DNA of 64,000 nt from Lepidonotus clava (lineage: Eukaryota; Annelida; Polychaeta; Phyllodocida; Polynoidae): the NCBI GenBank assembly GCA_936440205.1, contig OW387147.1, positions 2,046,001 through 2,110,000 of the forward strand, written 5' to 3'. The notes below the pieces were generated by a model. It was not told the origin of the DNA and made no database searches. It was given only the letters and a program-made list of their open reading frames with translations. Both the position numbers and the translations under genes were made by a program. Shown in pieces: positions 23,206 through 34,297 of the stretch. Numbering within the stretch: the first letter of the stretch is position 1; each line of letters begins with the position of its first letter.

Positions 23206-23800
23206 GCCTTCATACGGGAAGATGCTAAGACAAAGAAGAGTGAATTTAGGCGGGAAAGAGAGCAGGAAGCACACAAAGCCGCGGGACGTTTGAGAAGGAG
23301 GATGCATATAGGTAAGCTACATACATAATATATATGACATATACTTTTTATCTCAAGAGTTATGTTTACCAATACTTATTTGAGCTATTCTTATTTCCAG
23401 TCATGATGACTCGGAGGAGGCTGTACTGTGCACTGGTCAAGAAGGAAAGCAAAGGTAAGTAGCCATTTTGATACACCATTGTATCTTGACATAGATAAAC
23501 AGAAAATCAACAAATGAATATGGGTGTCAATGTGCTTAAATTCGAAGCATGTATATATTTATCACATAAGAAAATATTATCATAACCATAAAAAATATCT
23601 CATGGAAAAATGCTAAATCATTTTAATGTAAGTTGTTCTTTCATATGGTATGTGGTAAGTCTTTCCTCTGACTTTGTGCTCATTGTGCGATTGTTATTGC
23701 AAATCTTTTTCTGTTTGCAGGTGTTCAAGGGACAAGGCATCTTCTGATCATGGGATTTAATTGATGACGTTTACTGAATGATTGATAAATGAAATAAACG
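23206..23800 (+). CDS. Small three-exon transcript candidate, unknown product
   Basis: Three exons fit together in one frame: up to 23311 (donor G|GTAAGC), 23401-23454 (acceptor TTATTTCCAG, donor AAAG|GTAAGT) and 23721-23764 (acceptor TCTGTTTGCAG). The phases agree at both joins, and the frame ends at TGA 23762-23764, with AATAAA at 23793. The first exon is open back to a stop near 23203, so its 5' border is unknown. From the first in-frame ATG (23302) the product is only 35 residues, very basic (MTRRRLYCALVKKESKG). It could be the end of a longer gene or a non-coding RNA. No family recognised. Confidence 0.4.
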
Positions 23801-24055
23801 CAAATGCAGCACTTTTTATCCACTACAAATGCAGCAACTAAAACCCAATGCAAATGTAGCACTTAATATCCCCTCCAAATGCAGCACTTTTTATCCACTA
23901 AAATTGCAGCACCTATTACCCACTGACAATGTACCACTTGATATCCACTGCAAATGCAGCACTTATTACCCACTGCAAATGCAGCACTTATTATCCACTG
24001 CAAATGCAGCTCTTATTATCCACTGCAAATGCAGCACTGCTTTAGACTATTTTTT
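23800..24055 (+). repeat. 24-bp minisatellite
   Basis: About ten imperfect units around TGCAAATGCAGCACTTATTA CCCAC-type text, most regular at 23940-24030. It begins just after the poly(A) signal of the small transcript. The unit has no dyad and no unique spacers, so it is not a CRISPR array. Confidence 0.85.
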
Positions 24056-24116
24056 GCCTGGTCAATAAACGTTTATGCAGTGGTTTACTGAAGCACTGAA
24101 TAAACGTTTATTAGGT

Positions 24117-25805
24117 GTTTTTTTATTTATTTTATTTTTCTTAAATTCGTTTATTTTCAGCATCACACAGGTTACATACATGGTCTTCCTGTTGATATGA
24201 TAGCTATGATAATGAAAAGTGATGATATGATGAATGATCATACTTCTATGAGTCCATGACATACAAAATCATAGCCTGTTCTGCTGATTACATAGACGGG
24301 TCAATGAGCATTTAAAACCTCTTTTGAACTTTACTTTGCTGGTCGACCTTTGCAGACTTTCAGGAAGACAGTCTCACAGTGCGATACCTCGTGACAATGG
24401 GCTTTTCAGATACTTTTGATACTGTCTTTTGATATTTCTAAATTTGATTTTGTTTCTGCTACGAAGGTGGATTCTAGGTCTTGTCTTATTGATCCTTTCT
24501 TGGTCAGAACATAACCTGTACATTAATGATGAGATATGTTCCACCCTACATTCTTTCAGAGGATCTATTCTATATTTCCTTGCCAGGTCATCAGCTTTTA
24601 GTGTCGGGTTTTGCTTATTGTCTATAATTTTTAGAGAACGATCTTGGAGAGTTTGTAGACGATATATTTTCCCAGTTGGGCCACTGTCCACCATGAAATC
24701 TGCATAATCCCCTATTGGTAAGATAGTTTGTTTATAAATCAGACATGCAGTCTTTGTGCTAATGAATTTACGTAACTTACTAAACTGGAAAACACGGGTA
24801 TTTAATTTGTTATATTTATCATTCAAAAATTTCTTGAAAGTTAGTTTATCATCTATTGTTACTCCAAGATAATTGTAGTTTTGGACAGTGTCTAGTTTGC
24901 TACCCATCATATAGTTACTGCTAAACTTGGTATATCTTTGCCAGTCATGTTTATGCTCATATGCTTTGTTTTCTTGGTGTTTACAGTCAATTTATTTAAC
25001 TGACACCAAGTTGATAATATACTTAGCCCTCTTTCAAGTTCATTCTTTGCAACTAAAGCACACTCGTCAGCAGTATAGATAACAGTATCGCTGCATACAT
25101 CGTGATTCAGATTGTATCATTGGTAAACATAGATAACAGGTCATTAACATAGATAATAAAAACACAAGGGTCCTAAGATGGACCCTTGTGGAACACCACA
25201 GGTTATTGGTAGCTTACCAGATGTTGTCTTGCCAAGTTTGACCATTTGGTAGCGATCTGTCAAATAGTCCCTACACCATTCTACAATCTTATCATCCGTG
25301 CCAAGACTCTTAATTTTGTTACATAACAAGGTGTGGTCTAGCGTATCAAACGCTTTCGAATAGTCTATATATGTACAATCTTCTTCCTATCAACATTGTC
25401 ATATAGATACTGTACAAATTCAAAGATTGCCGTCGCGGTACTGTAACCTTTCCTAAATCCATGTTGATGCTTATCTAGAAGACCATTACATTCCAAATGA
25501 TAAATAAGCTGGTTATATACCGCTCTTTCCATTAATTTACTAGGTGCAGATAACACAGACACTGGACAGTAGTCTCCAGGGTCTAAAGATAGTCCACCTT
25601 TTGGTATTGGTGTAATACACCCAATTTTCCAATCTAGTGGCATAACTGATAAACGGATGCATTCATTCAGTAAATAACAGATCTCCAGGGTTAGTATGGT
25701 GAAAGCATCCTTCAAAACTCTCATATTAATACCGCTCATCCCTGTGGATTTGTTATTCTTTAAATCTTTCATCAGATTCAACACTTCCTTCTCTGTTCTG
25801 TGCAC
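24117..25805 (-). mobile_element. 5'-truncated LINE, RT to 3' tail
   Basis: Minus-strand non-LTR RT. Visible in order: NKSTGMSGINMRVLK, PIPKGGLSLDPGDYCPVSVL, HGFRKGYSTATA, CGVPQGSILGPLC and LGVTIDDKLTF, then the C-terminal IYKQTILPIGDYADF block. These are CR1/Jockey-group features. The catalytic YADD block falls in a damaged part near 25060. The 3' end is an A-rich tail, seen as TTTTTTATTTATTTTATTTTTC at about 24118-24140 on the plus strand. The frame is interrupted several times (breaks near 25370, 25140 and 24910). Related fragments are at 15.4, 17.4 and 42.4 kb. Confidence 0.82.
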
Positions 25806-25809
25806 ACGT

Positions 25810-27120
25810 GGTCAGGGGGCCTTATTTTTAGAAACTCCGGGGGTGAGTTCCATCCACTGGCCTGTCCCCTGGTCTGAACCGGAATTTCAATGCTATTCAA
25901 TGGGCTAGAAATGTGTGCTGAGTGGCCCCTGGGGAGCGAGTCAAACTCAAAAGACAACATGACGTCGGTATGTATAGATCTGTATTTTCACAATGTTTCT
26001 GTTCGATATAATCAGCCATACATGTGAACTCACTCATATGTCTGTCAACTATTCGGAAGAACATAGCTTGGTCCTTCCAAATAGGTATATATTAATCATA
26101 GTTTGTAATTATTTTCTTAAATCAAGGATAAATGTTCTCTTGGTGTGGGCGATAATGTGTGGGTTTTGAGACAGGGTTGGGCCGAGTTCTGGGCGACTGT
26201 TTGACATCCTCTGATTTCTAACCAAAGGGTCAATATAGACAGGACCAGACACATTTCCTCGGTCTGGCATCCTGGAGGGCCTATGTATCTGATTCACACC
26301 ATAGACAACGTGCAAGTACAGCCTTTGATGTGGACCTCCTGGGGTTGTCCAGGTTCCTGTGCAGTTTAATGACATAAGTCACACTTGAACTTAAATTTTT
26401 GACAGCCCCCACCCGGCCCAGTAGATATCAACTGCTTCACAATTGCCAGTGTAGTTACAAATGTCTTAATCCTATGTGCACAAAACAGACACCGTCCGGA
26501 GGCAAGCCTCCTCAAAAAAGTCCGCCCAACTCAGAATGGTAATGCAAACAGTACAGTTGCACTTCTAGTCACCAGATGTCACATATATAGCTATCCAAAC
26601 CCCCGAATCCTTAAGACTCAAATTGATTGAAACATGTATCGACTTGCTCTGCTCTTACCCGCAGATCATTGCCCTTATGTATTAGTTCAGTTATTGATTT
26701 TCTCTGGAGTAGTACTGCTTACTGGTAGGCTAAGCCTATCTGCCATAGCCGGTTAGTTTTAATATTCCTACCATATATATATTACATAGGGCAGAAATCG
26801 GTACAATTTTGAATACCGTTTATGATAATGTTTCTTATAATCTAGTGATTCTTTCTTTGCTTTATTTATACACTGTTAATTACATGCACAAGGTGTTTTA
26901 CTGACTACCTTTTTGCAATAGTCTGAAAATATTGAGACTTTTGAAAATAAAACTTTATCCAAAATTGGTGACACGATAAATAAAGTTAGTCTAATTTATC
27001 TATTTTTATGTTCATAAATTAGCTATTTTCAGCCAGTGGAGGTAGAGATAATTTAGTGGACTTGGTTTAACGAACATAGCCCCCCTCGGTTAAACCTTTC
27101 CCACTTATATCCAAGCATAT
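25810..27120. other. 1.3 kb without recognised genes
   Basis: Short chance ORFs only. One potential leader with a donor (ACATGACGTCG|GTATGT near 25960-25975) has no partner exon that I could support. Confidence 0.35.
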
Positions 27121-27129
27121 AATCTAATC

Positions 27130-27156
27130 CCGATGAAGACAATAACCTGTCGAAAC
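27130..27156 (+). ncRNA. Hammerhead-ribozyme-like core, degenerate
   Basis: CCGATGA, a GACA..TGTC stem and CGAAAC lie in the spacing of a hammerhead core (CUGANGA - stem II - GAAAC). The normally essential U of CUGANGA is C here and one extra A precedes the stem, so activity is unlikely. Penelope-like elements commonly carry hammerheads, which makes a remnant plausible. Weak call. Confidence 0.2.
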
Positions 27157-27159
27157 ATG

Positions 27160-27980
27160 TTGATTCAGCCATATATCTACTTTATAAAAGTCAACATTTT
27201 GAATAACAATGTCGTCAAGTTGGATGTTCACCTACATTTCGCATATGATTAAAGACGTAAGTAATTAATTTATATTCCTTTTTCCCCATTTAGGAACAAT
27301 GATCAGACACTTGTGGCAGCACCGGCTGTGGGGCAGTGATAAACAGACCTATATCAATCAGCACTAAGCTGTAAAAAATAACCACAAAACGCACCGTACC
27401 TTACCTTGATCCGTAACAATAATTTACTTTTTTTTATTTTATGTTAAAGAAACTGTATAATCAATGCAAAACACATAATTATATCCGGAATTATAACCAT
27501 AAATAAAGTTTAAGGGTAAAGTACTGTAAATATTTATTTCAACAGGAAATTGCCTTATATATGGGGGAGGGCTCTATATATGTTACTATACAGTCATATA
27601 ACATCAGTATATGAGGTCTAAATCACACCAGAAATGACCTGGGTCACTGACTACCACAAAAGGCCACCATGCACTGCTTACCTACATACACACAGAGGGA
27701 CGCTATGCCACCATGGAGGAGGAGGGATGCTTTATTACCACAGGAGAAAACTCTAAGTTTCCCTCCCTCATCATATCCAAGATTTATCTTCAAAGACATG
27801 TATGTATGAATCAATAATTCCTGATCACCTACATGTTATCATTATACTGCAATATATGCTTTATTGTAGTATAACACCATCCTAAATATATTTTCCTTTG
27901 TCCCCCTTGCACGTTGTCTTGAAGGATGGTGCTTGCAATTGGCCAGCTAGGAACGACGGGACAGGCCGCTGTGAAGAGGG
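27160..27980. other. Spacer without recognised genes
   Basis: AT-rich with several short open frames of 45-70 codons that show no family signature. AATAAA occurs near 27500 without a clear gene. Confidence 0.35.
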
Positions 27981-27984
27981 GGAG

Positions 27985-28230
27985 GACGAGGGAACAAACC
28001 CAGCATCTTCCCGAGAGGGACAATGATTCTTGTCCGCCAGTCACCCGTCACGTTTCTCCTTATAACTATTAATTGAATCACCAAACAGTAAGCAAGTAAA
28101 ATGAGGGAACAAACCCAGCATCTCCCAGGTACTAACAGTGGTGCTTGGTCAGCCCTGTAGGATAGGGCAGGATGCTCCATTATATGGACGGGGCAATCGT
28201 GGGAATAAACCCAGCATCTTCCCTGGAGCG
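27985..28230. repeat. Three dispersed copies of a ~25-bp motif
   Basis: AACAAACCCAGCATCTTCCC-like text occurs at about 27992, 28108 and 28204 (as AATAAACCCAGCATCT), spaced about 100-115 bp. The units are embedded in longer, more diverged similarity, so this is an old short tandem array. Confidence 0.6.
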
Positions 28231-28399
28231 ACCACAGCTTCTTCCCTGTCCCTCCTACCAGGCCCTACAGTAGTGGAGGCAGCCAGCACGATGTGCCCAC
28301 GGTCCTAGATGCTGTCACAACCATGTGTGGGGACAGACAAAGGAAATATAGTATGGTATTATATCAAAAGCATGTTTTACAACATAATAACAACATGTA

Positions 28400-28525
28400 T
28401 GTGACCAGGAATTATTCAATAATTCATGTCCTTGAAGAAAAGTCTTAAGTACTTTATACTACAATCGTGCATGCGACCAGGAATGATTCACTAATACACA
28501 TATGTCCTTGAAGGAAAGTCTTGAG
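28400..28525. repeat. Tandem duplication, ~65-bp unit
   Basis: GACCAGGAAT.ATTCA followed by TGTCCTTGAAG.AAAGTCTT.AGTACTTT appears twice in a row (about 28402-28460 and 28469-28530) with a few differences. Confidence 0.7.
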
Positions 28526-28530
28526 TACTT

Positions 28531-29690
28531 TGAATGAGGTTAGAGAGGGTCGGGATATACAAGATCTAAAGAAAATAAGATTTTCTGCAGGACATGGTCC
28601 ATAGACATTCATATTCAACTATAGTGTTGAAATATGAATTTTTCCCATAGGCCTATATGAAAAAAAATATGATGGGATTTGTCTGTAATAAGAACAGTCA
28701 ACTGTATATTTTACAGTAGAATACTGATGATGAGAGATGGTTGTAGTTCCGTAGAATTTAAAGTTCACCATAACTTTCTACAGTTTATTACAGTCAGCCG
28801 AAAACTTTACGGTATTCTACTGGCAGCGCAGTTGCCAGTAGTTTACCATGAAATTTATGTGTTTTTTTTTACAGTGTACCATACCCTGAGTCATTACAAG
28901 GGACATGTAAGTATTCATCTAAATTTTCACAACCCCAAATGCGTATTCAAATAATTCGGCATGCAGTCTTTGTAACCCATACTCAGGGTGCTGGGGTCGT
29001 GTTATAAGAGCTACTTCACACGCCTTAACTGTGCCCTTTTATCCCAGCCGCCTACCAACTCCACCTGATCTTGCCCCACCCACAAGGACACATAGTTATA
29101 TGTAATAGCCCAACATGACCCTCATTTTTGCAGGACGTGGTATCTGCAGTGTGTAGACAGATCGCATCAGTGCCAGATAGAGTCCACTCAGACTTAACAA
29201 GTATTGCATCGACATCCTAGTCATGTCCACCACCCCCTCAGAAAACTCCTGAAAGCCCACAGTCATGGATACCTCATTAGGAGCTCAATCTTCCAGCTTG
29301 TACTACATTCACTACATTACGTTCTATACCAAAAAATGGCAGAGAGCATCTGGGGTTTCATCAACCCCACAAGCTTTGCCTATCCAACAGGCAGCCAGCC
29401 CTAGGCCTCCCTTCCTGGTAAGAAATCCCTTAGCTGCCCATCCGTATAGAGGTGCCATGATGACCATCTCCACATACCATCGTAGGAGGTCTGTTCTCCT
29501 TGCCCAGGCATCACTGTCCCCGCTGGTGTTGCAAACATAAGGAAGGCAGCTAGATTCCCATAGGAGTGGTAACTCATGCCCCCATCAATCAAAGTGACTT
29601 TTTGATAAATATCCCTATGTAGCGTTCTCCGGTTAATTGTCAAAGAATCCATTTGATCTGCCCTAGACTACACCCCCATTTCCCACTAGA
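28531..29690. other. No firm gene; possible decayed exons
   Basis: A splice-like unit at about 29294-29416 (acceptor TCAATCTTCCAG, donor CTTCCTG|GTAAGA) is open in one frame and contains IHY text similar to exon 2 of the zinc-finger gene at 47 kb. The match is too short to be sure. The rest shows nothing. Confidence 0.25.
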
Positions 29691-29879
29691 TTAGTGAACT
29701 GTATTGTAATGCCTGGGTTTGTCACACCAGACTGGATTATACTCAAGATGGCGGGAATAATTGCATCTAGCAACCGCAGAGGGACGTGTGTCCCAGGTCC
29801 TAAATTGGTATGTTTTGTCAAGTCTACCTTTCTCACTCCAGGCTCCCCTAGGCATCCTTAATATAAGGTTTAAGCCCAC

Positions 29880-30522
29880 ACCCCTTCTGTTACAGAATGT
29901 GTTGGAAACATTACACATGCAAACTTTAAAATTGATTATCATGGTATAATCCTTTATTTTCTTTCATATACAGTGTCACTAAAATTGCTCCAAATTGTCA
30001 ACATTCTGCTCCCAAAAGGATGTCATGTTGCATAAGGTATTAATACTTTCTCTCCCACACCTTTCCACCTGACTTTAACAGTGCATAATTTTATTGAATA
30101 TTCTATCTTTTTCAAATCCATGTGCTAATCACTTCTAAATTAATCATTGCAGTCTGCATTTGAAGTAGTGCCTTTGATATATATATATATGCCAGTAATG
30201 GCAGGAAGTAGTACCCTATCATTCAGAATACTCATTCCATATACAATATGTCCTGAGGACGCCAAGCTTATATAACGAATCGGGAATGCATGGTTAGGTT
30301 GATGCAAGACTTGCAAGAACTGCGTCTACTCGATTTTCAACTGGATTACTCCCTTGACATCCTCCTACAGGATATTCGTGATGTAAAGCAAAATAAGCTA
30401 AGTACTTCATTAATATCAGGGACTGATATGAGAAAGATCCAGTACATTTTTTTGTCTGAAACCAATCATTCTAATATTTATATTCCAAATACCCTCGACA
30501 TGTATAGAAGTGTAACTGTGTT
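29880..30522 (+). pseudogene. Fragment of an F-type envelope gene (fossil)
   Basis: The open stretch at 30290-30522 is clearly homologous to the longer envelope copy at 57.6-58.6 kb: DLQELRLLDFQLDYSLD here against DLQELRLLHYQLDYSID there, and IPNTLDMYRSVTV against IPNTVDMYKSVTV. The family is the baculovirus-F/errantivirus-type fusion envelope. Only the helical heptad-like part and a little flank remain; the similarity stops abruptly at about 30522. Fossil, broken, and older-looking than the 57-kb copy. Confidence 0.6.
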
Positions 30523-30620
30523 ATGCCCGCTCGCCTAAAACTTGCAAGTTCCCCGGCCCACACATGGACTAGTACTGATGTTACTTGACCTCTACTACAT
30601 TAAACTGTACTAATTTTCAG

Positions 30621-31165
30621 GATGATGATGACTACTTGGCAGACCAGAGATGGTCAGCCATGGAGGACTTTGCAGAGCACGAGAACAGAACTCAGCCACT
30701 CGCCGTATTTGACGGCAAGTACAGGTATGCCGTTTTATTTTTTTATATAAATTTGGAAGGGAATGACTTTAAAAGGGGTGGAAGGTAAAACTAAATGCAT
30801 TGCTTAAACCCATTGATTGAAAGAGGAGGGCCATACTATAGAGGCAATGTAACTAGGGCATAAAATTATGATATTATCAAAGCAATGATGGTAAAATTAA
30901 TAAAGATTTGAATTTTTGGCGGGCTTATTACTTTGTCCAGAAAATGTTGGCAAATCAAAGTATTTTTAAAATATGCCTACTTGACATGCCGACTTGACTT
31001 TTCAGAATCTACATGGTGTGCCAGTACTGAGCATGCTGCTTCCACGCAGACTGCGCAGAGTATGAGCCAGCTATGTTACTGTTGTCCAAAGTTATTTGCA
31101 AGTGGTGCGCTGAAGCTGATGATCATGAGAAGACTTGCAAAACTTCGGAGAGAGAGATTCCTTGA
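30621..31165 (+). pseudogene. Last two exons of a zinc-finger gene, paralogue of the 46-kb gene
   Basis: Exon 30621-30724 (acceptor TAATTTTCAG, donor ACAG|GTATGC) reads DDDDYLADQRWSAMEDF...DGKY, and exon 31006-31165 (acceptor GACTTTTCAG) reads IYMVCQY then CFHADCAEYEPA and VICKWCAE. These align with exons 4 and 5 of the complete gene at 46192-47919 (KYRIYLVCSYC, FHPACAEYEPA, VICERCATQ) with identical splice phases. AATAAA follows at about 31180. A UGA (31028-31030) stands where the other copy has a zinc-ligand Cys. Upstream exons were not found; an envelope fragment lies where they should be. Most likely a decayed copy. Confidence 0.65.
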
Positions 31166-31514
31166 ATATGTGTTAATAGTGTAAATAAACCCATACCATT
31201 ATATAACAAATTGTGTGGTTTCTGACTTGTGTATGGGGCATACATAAACCGGTGTGTTGATTTCTAAATGGTATTCACATTGGATCGTGATTAATTCACC
31301 TAAAAGTCTAATCTCAAACAAATTACACTTTGAAAGGCCTGGAAGCAGCCATGCAGCAATGAAACAATATAATAGTGAGTTTTTTTTAACAAATAACAAA
31401 TTTATTTCAAAATGTGACTAAGACTGACTTGAATTATCAAAAGGAATAGTGTATAAAAATAGTTTTTTGTTATTTTGAATAAAAAGGCAAAACCATTAAC
31501 AAGTTAAGAAATAT

Positions 31515-31640
31515 TCTACAGATTTAAATTGTTGTTTGAAAAGAAAATAACAACTCCGAGTCTTTCGGCAAGTGCTCCAATCTCAAGGATGGTCTTCTCT
31601 GCCTCCTCCTCCATGAAATTACACGTCCGATATGGCCACT
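31515..31640 (-). pseudogene. Small open segment, possible terminal exon, unknown
   Basis: Minus strand reads MEEEAEKTILEIGALAERLG then a hydrophobic end and TAG. It looks coding-like and amphipathic, but is only ~35 codons. A GGGAATCAG acceptor-like site lies upstream. It sits just past the 3' end of the LINE at 31665. No family recognised. Confidence 0.25.
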
Positions 31641-31664
31641 CAGGGGATGTGGCCTGATTCCCAG

Positions 31665-33255
31665 GTGTTTTTTTTTTCGGAATTTGTTTATTTATTCAGA
31701 CATGAAATAAGCAATAGGCTTGTATTTGTTTTACATCTGAGTTATGTGGTAAAAGAAACCATATCAAGCCTTAAGTATAATATAAAATTGAATTCATTAA
31801 AGCATAAAAATATTATAGTTATATCATATAGAAGTCTTTCATTACAAATCCACAATATAAGTATAAAAACATGATGAAAATGAGTATGGCACCACATCAT
31901 TTGTAAATTTCAAAAAATATAAAATATAAAATACAATCACTTGTAATTCATGCTGATATTTAGGGACAAAATATATCGCACATAGACTCAAATTCAATAA
32001 TTTAACATTTTCTCTTTCATTTGATTCTTAATACAATTTTTGAACTTATAAATTTCAGGTATATTCCTGATTAATGAGTCTTGATTATTCCATAAAATAA
32101 CACCTCTATACATGCAGTTTTGCTTGACTCTTTTTTAAGAATAGGATCATTTCTTCTTCGTGTATTTACATTTATGTTACATATTAACTCATTTACATTG
32201 CTTTGATTGTACATGGAATTTAGCGAATGAGTTTCCCTGCGATCTTCTCTTAGTTTCCCTTAGCTCCTTTACACAAATCATCCTTACTTTGATATTCATT
32301 ACTACTACCACAAATCCGTAAACCTCTGTAAAATAGTTCATCAAGTTCATCTAAATTGTCACCAAATTCCAGTACAGAAAGAAACATACATTTAAAGACC
32401 AAAGTACTCGCTGTTGTATTCAAGTATTTCCTTAAATATAGTTTATGTTGCACAAAGGAAGAGAGCAAATCACTTTGCGCATGAAATTAGTTGTATACCA
32501 ATATAATGAAGAGAACGTCACCAGTTGTAAATAAGGGAATTAAAGACAGTATTCCAAATTACAGGAATCGTTATATCATATAGTATAAAGGTAGCATGAG
32601 CTGCTGGTAGGTGTAAATATACCTGTCGCGCAATGGCAGACCCCACAGCTAATATCTTTTGACACAGATGTAAAAGCATTTATCTTAGTACTTTGCTTCC
32701 TACCCAGAAGATAATTTGATAACCAGGACAATTTTCTCCCTTTAAAACCCAATTTCATACATTTCTTTAATAATACATCATAATTCACTGTTTTGAATGC
32801 TTTTTGCATATCTAGATTGACTGCTAACTTGAAATTCTTATTATCAAATGAATAATAAATATCATCTAGATAAGTTGCTGTCGTATATACAGTTGAATGT
32901 TTCAGTCTAAAACCTCCTTGTTCTTCATGCAATATATTATGTAATTCTAAATAATTATACATATATATCGATGGACCACCTTTTCAATTAGTTTTGATAT
33001 TAGAGGTTAATTAGATACTGGTCTTAAATTTGTTACTTGGCTTTTATCACCTTGCTTCGGCAATGGAGTCACTTTAGCAAATTTCCAGTCATCAGGAATT
33101 ATCCCCATATCAAAAGATAAGTTAAAAAGATCAGCTAACTTTTTTGGCACAGCCAAAAATACATCCCTTAAAATTTCAGATGAAATAAATTCAATACACG
33201 ATGCCTTATATGTTGATTTCTTATAGTCCAAGAGATGCGGCACTTTTATTTATGT
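31665..33255 (-). mobile_element. Damaged LINE, RT fragments and poly(A) tail
   Basis: Minus-strand non-LTR RT. Seen are LFNLSFDMGIIPDDWKFAKV, PLPKQGDKSQVTNLRPVSN, HEEQGGFRLKHSTV, NLDMQKAFKTVNYDVL and WLSNYLLGRKQ, then a later C-terminal part at 32250-32468. The catalytic FADD block and about 200 residues are missing; in their place lies a dispersed repeat (32467-32635). The poly(A) tail is the T run near 31668. It belongs to a different CR1/Jockey-group lineage from the 24-kb LINE. Confidence 0.75.
32467..32635. repeat. ~165-bp dispersed repeat, copy 1
   Basis: Starts CTTTGCGCATGA, has CACCAGTTG in the middle and ends CTGCTGGTAGGTGTAAATAT. The same order occurs at about 59739-59892. No terminal inverted repeats seen; type unknown. 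Confidence 0.7.
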
Positions 33256-34130
33256 GACTGAGGCCGAAAGGTTTGAAGGTGGTTTCCTAACCCAAATTGT
33301 CCATAGAATTCAAAAATCTATTTCTTAGTTGCCAAAGCCTCTGGGTTTTGGGTGAAAAATGACTTTTTCGGATAAAAAATAGCAATTTCTGAGCAAAAAC
33401 ATAATCCCAGTATTCCCTCCCCAGCTACCCTTAAAACAATGTTGGAAACTTATGTATGCAATCAAATTGAAGGGTAGGACCTAGTGAACAGGGAGAATGA
33501 GCAAAACTAAAAATATTGGTTGGTTACCATGGTAACAAGTGACGGTTTTGGTGGAAAATAGTCAAAATTGATTAAAAACAATTTCTGTTACCTATGGTGA
33601 CCAACAAATGCAAGTTTTCAGTGTAAATCTTCTTTGGTACATTCAATAGCATCCAAATCTAAATGAATATAGCAAAAATGATGAACTATATTGAATAAAT
33701 TGGGTGACTAATTTTGAATATTACCACTTACTTGACTACATAAAGTATGTACATGAATGGGAATGGTTTTAGTATCTGTGGTTATCTGTATGAATAAGGT
33801 CCTAAGTAGTGAGACCTTGATCCTGTATTAGTCCACAACCCGCAAGATGGCCTACTTGGGTAGCATAAGATTGTGAAATTTGGCTGTCATAGGTCCAATG
33901 GATTCATGATTCATGAATGATAATGATAATTACAAAGAAGCGTCAGGTTCATTGATTAATTTTGTCATAGTTATGGACCTTGTTGTCTCCAAATGTGAAA
34001 AGGGAAACACCTTCATTTTTAGGGAATGTAAACTTCAGGGTAGTTGGTTCTTTAATTCATTTTGGACCATCAAGACTAGGTAGACCAGTAGGACAACAGC
34101 TGAAATGACAATTAAAAGCAGTCTGAAACC
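33256..34130. other. Spacer without recognised genes
   Basis: AT-rich. It contains GTTACCATGGTAAC at 33526-33539, a perfect X-box-like palindrome. No coding-like frame. Confidence 0.4.
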
Positions 34131-34297
34131 ATGTCTCCACTTGGGCGATAAACCCCGGCGACAAAGGTATCTCGCCGGGCGACGGGTGTCAACCCTTTGC
34201 TACCAAAGTGTACACAAGTATAAAAGGTTGCCATGTTTGGAAAGGGTTAACACCCCTCGCCTGGCCACAAGATTTGTTGTCGCTCAAGTAGAGACAT
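34131..34297. mobile_element. 167-bp inverted-repeat element (MITE-like)
   Basis: Starts ATGTCTCCACTTGGGCGA and ends with the near-inverse TCGCTCAAGTAGAGACAT. Inner blocks GGGTGTCAACCCTTT and AAAGGGTTAACACCCCT are also inverted. Total 167 bp with imperfect palindromy, typical of a short non-autonomous DNA transposon. Target duplication not resolved. Confidence 0.7.

Noticed and set aside
23800-24055. CRISPR-like array
   Set aside because: Units are contiguous 24-bp minisatellite repeats without unique spacers, in an animal genome.
26109-26375. 88-codon minus-strand ORF
   Set aside because: No splice sites, family signature or neighbours to support it; the composition is not convincing.
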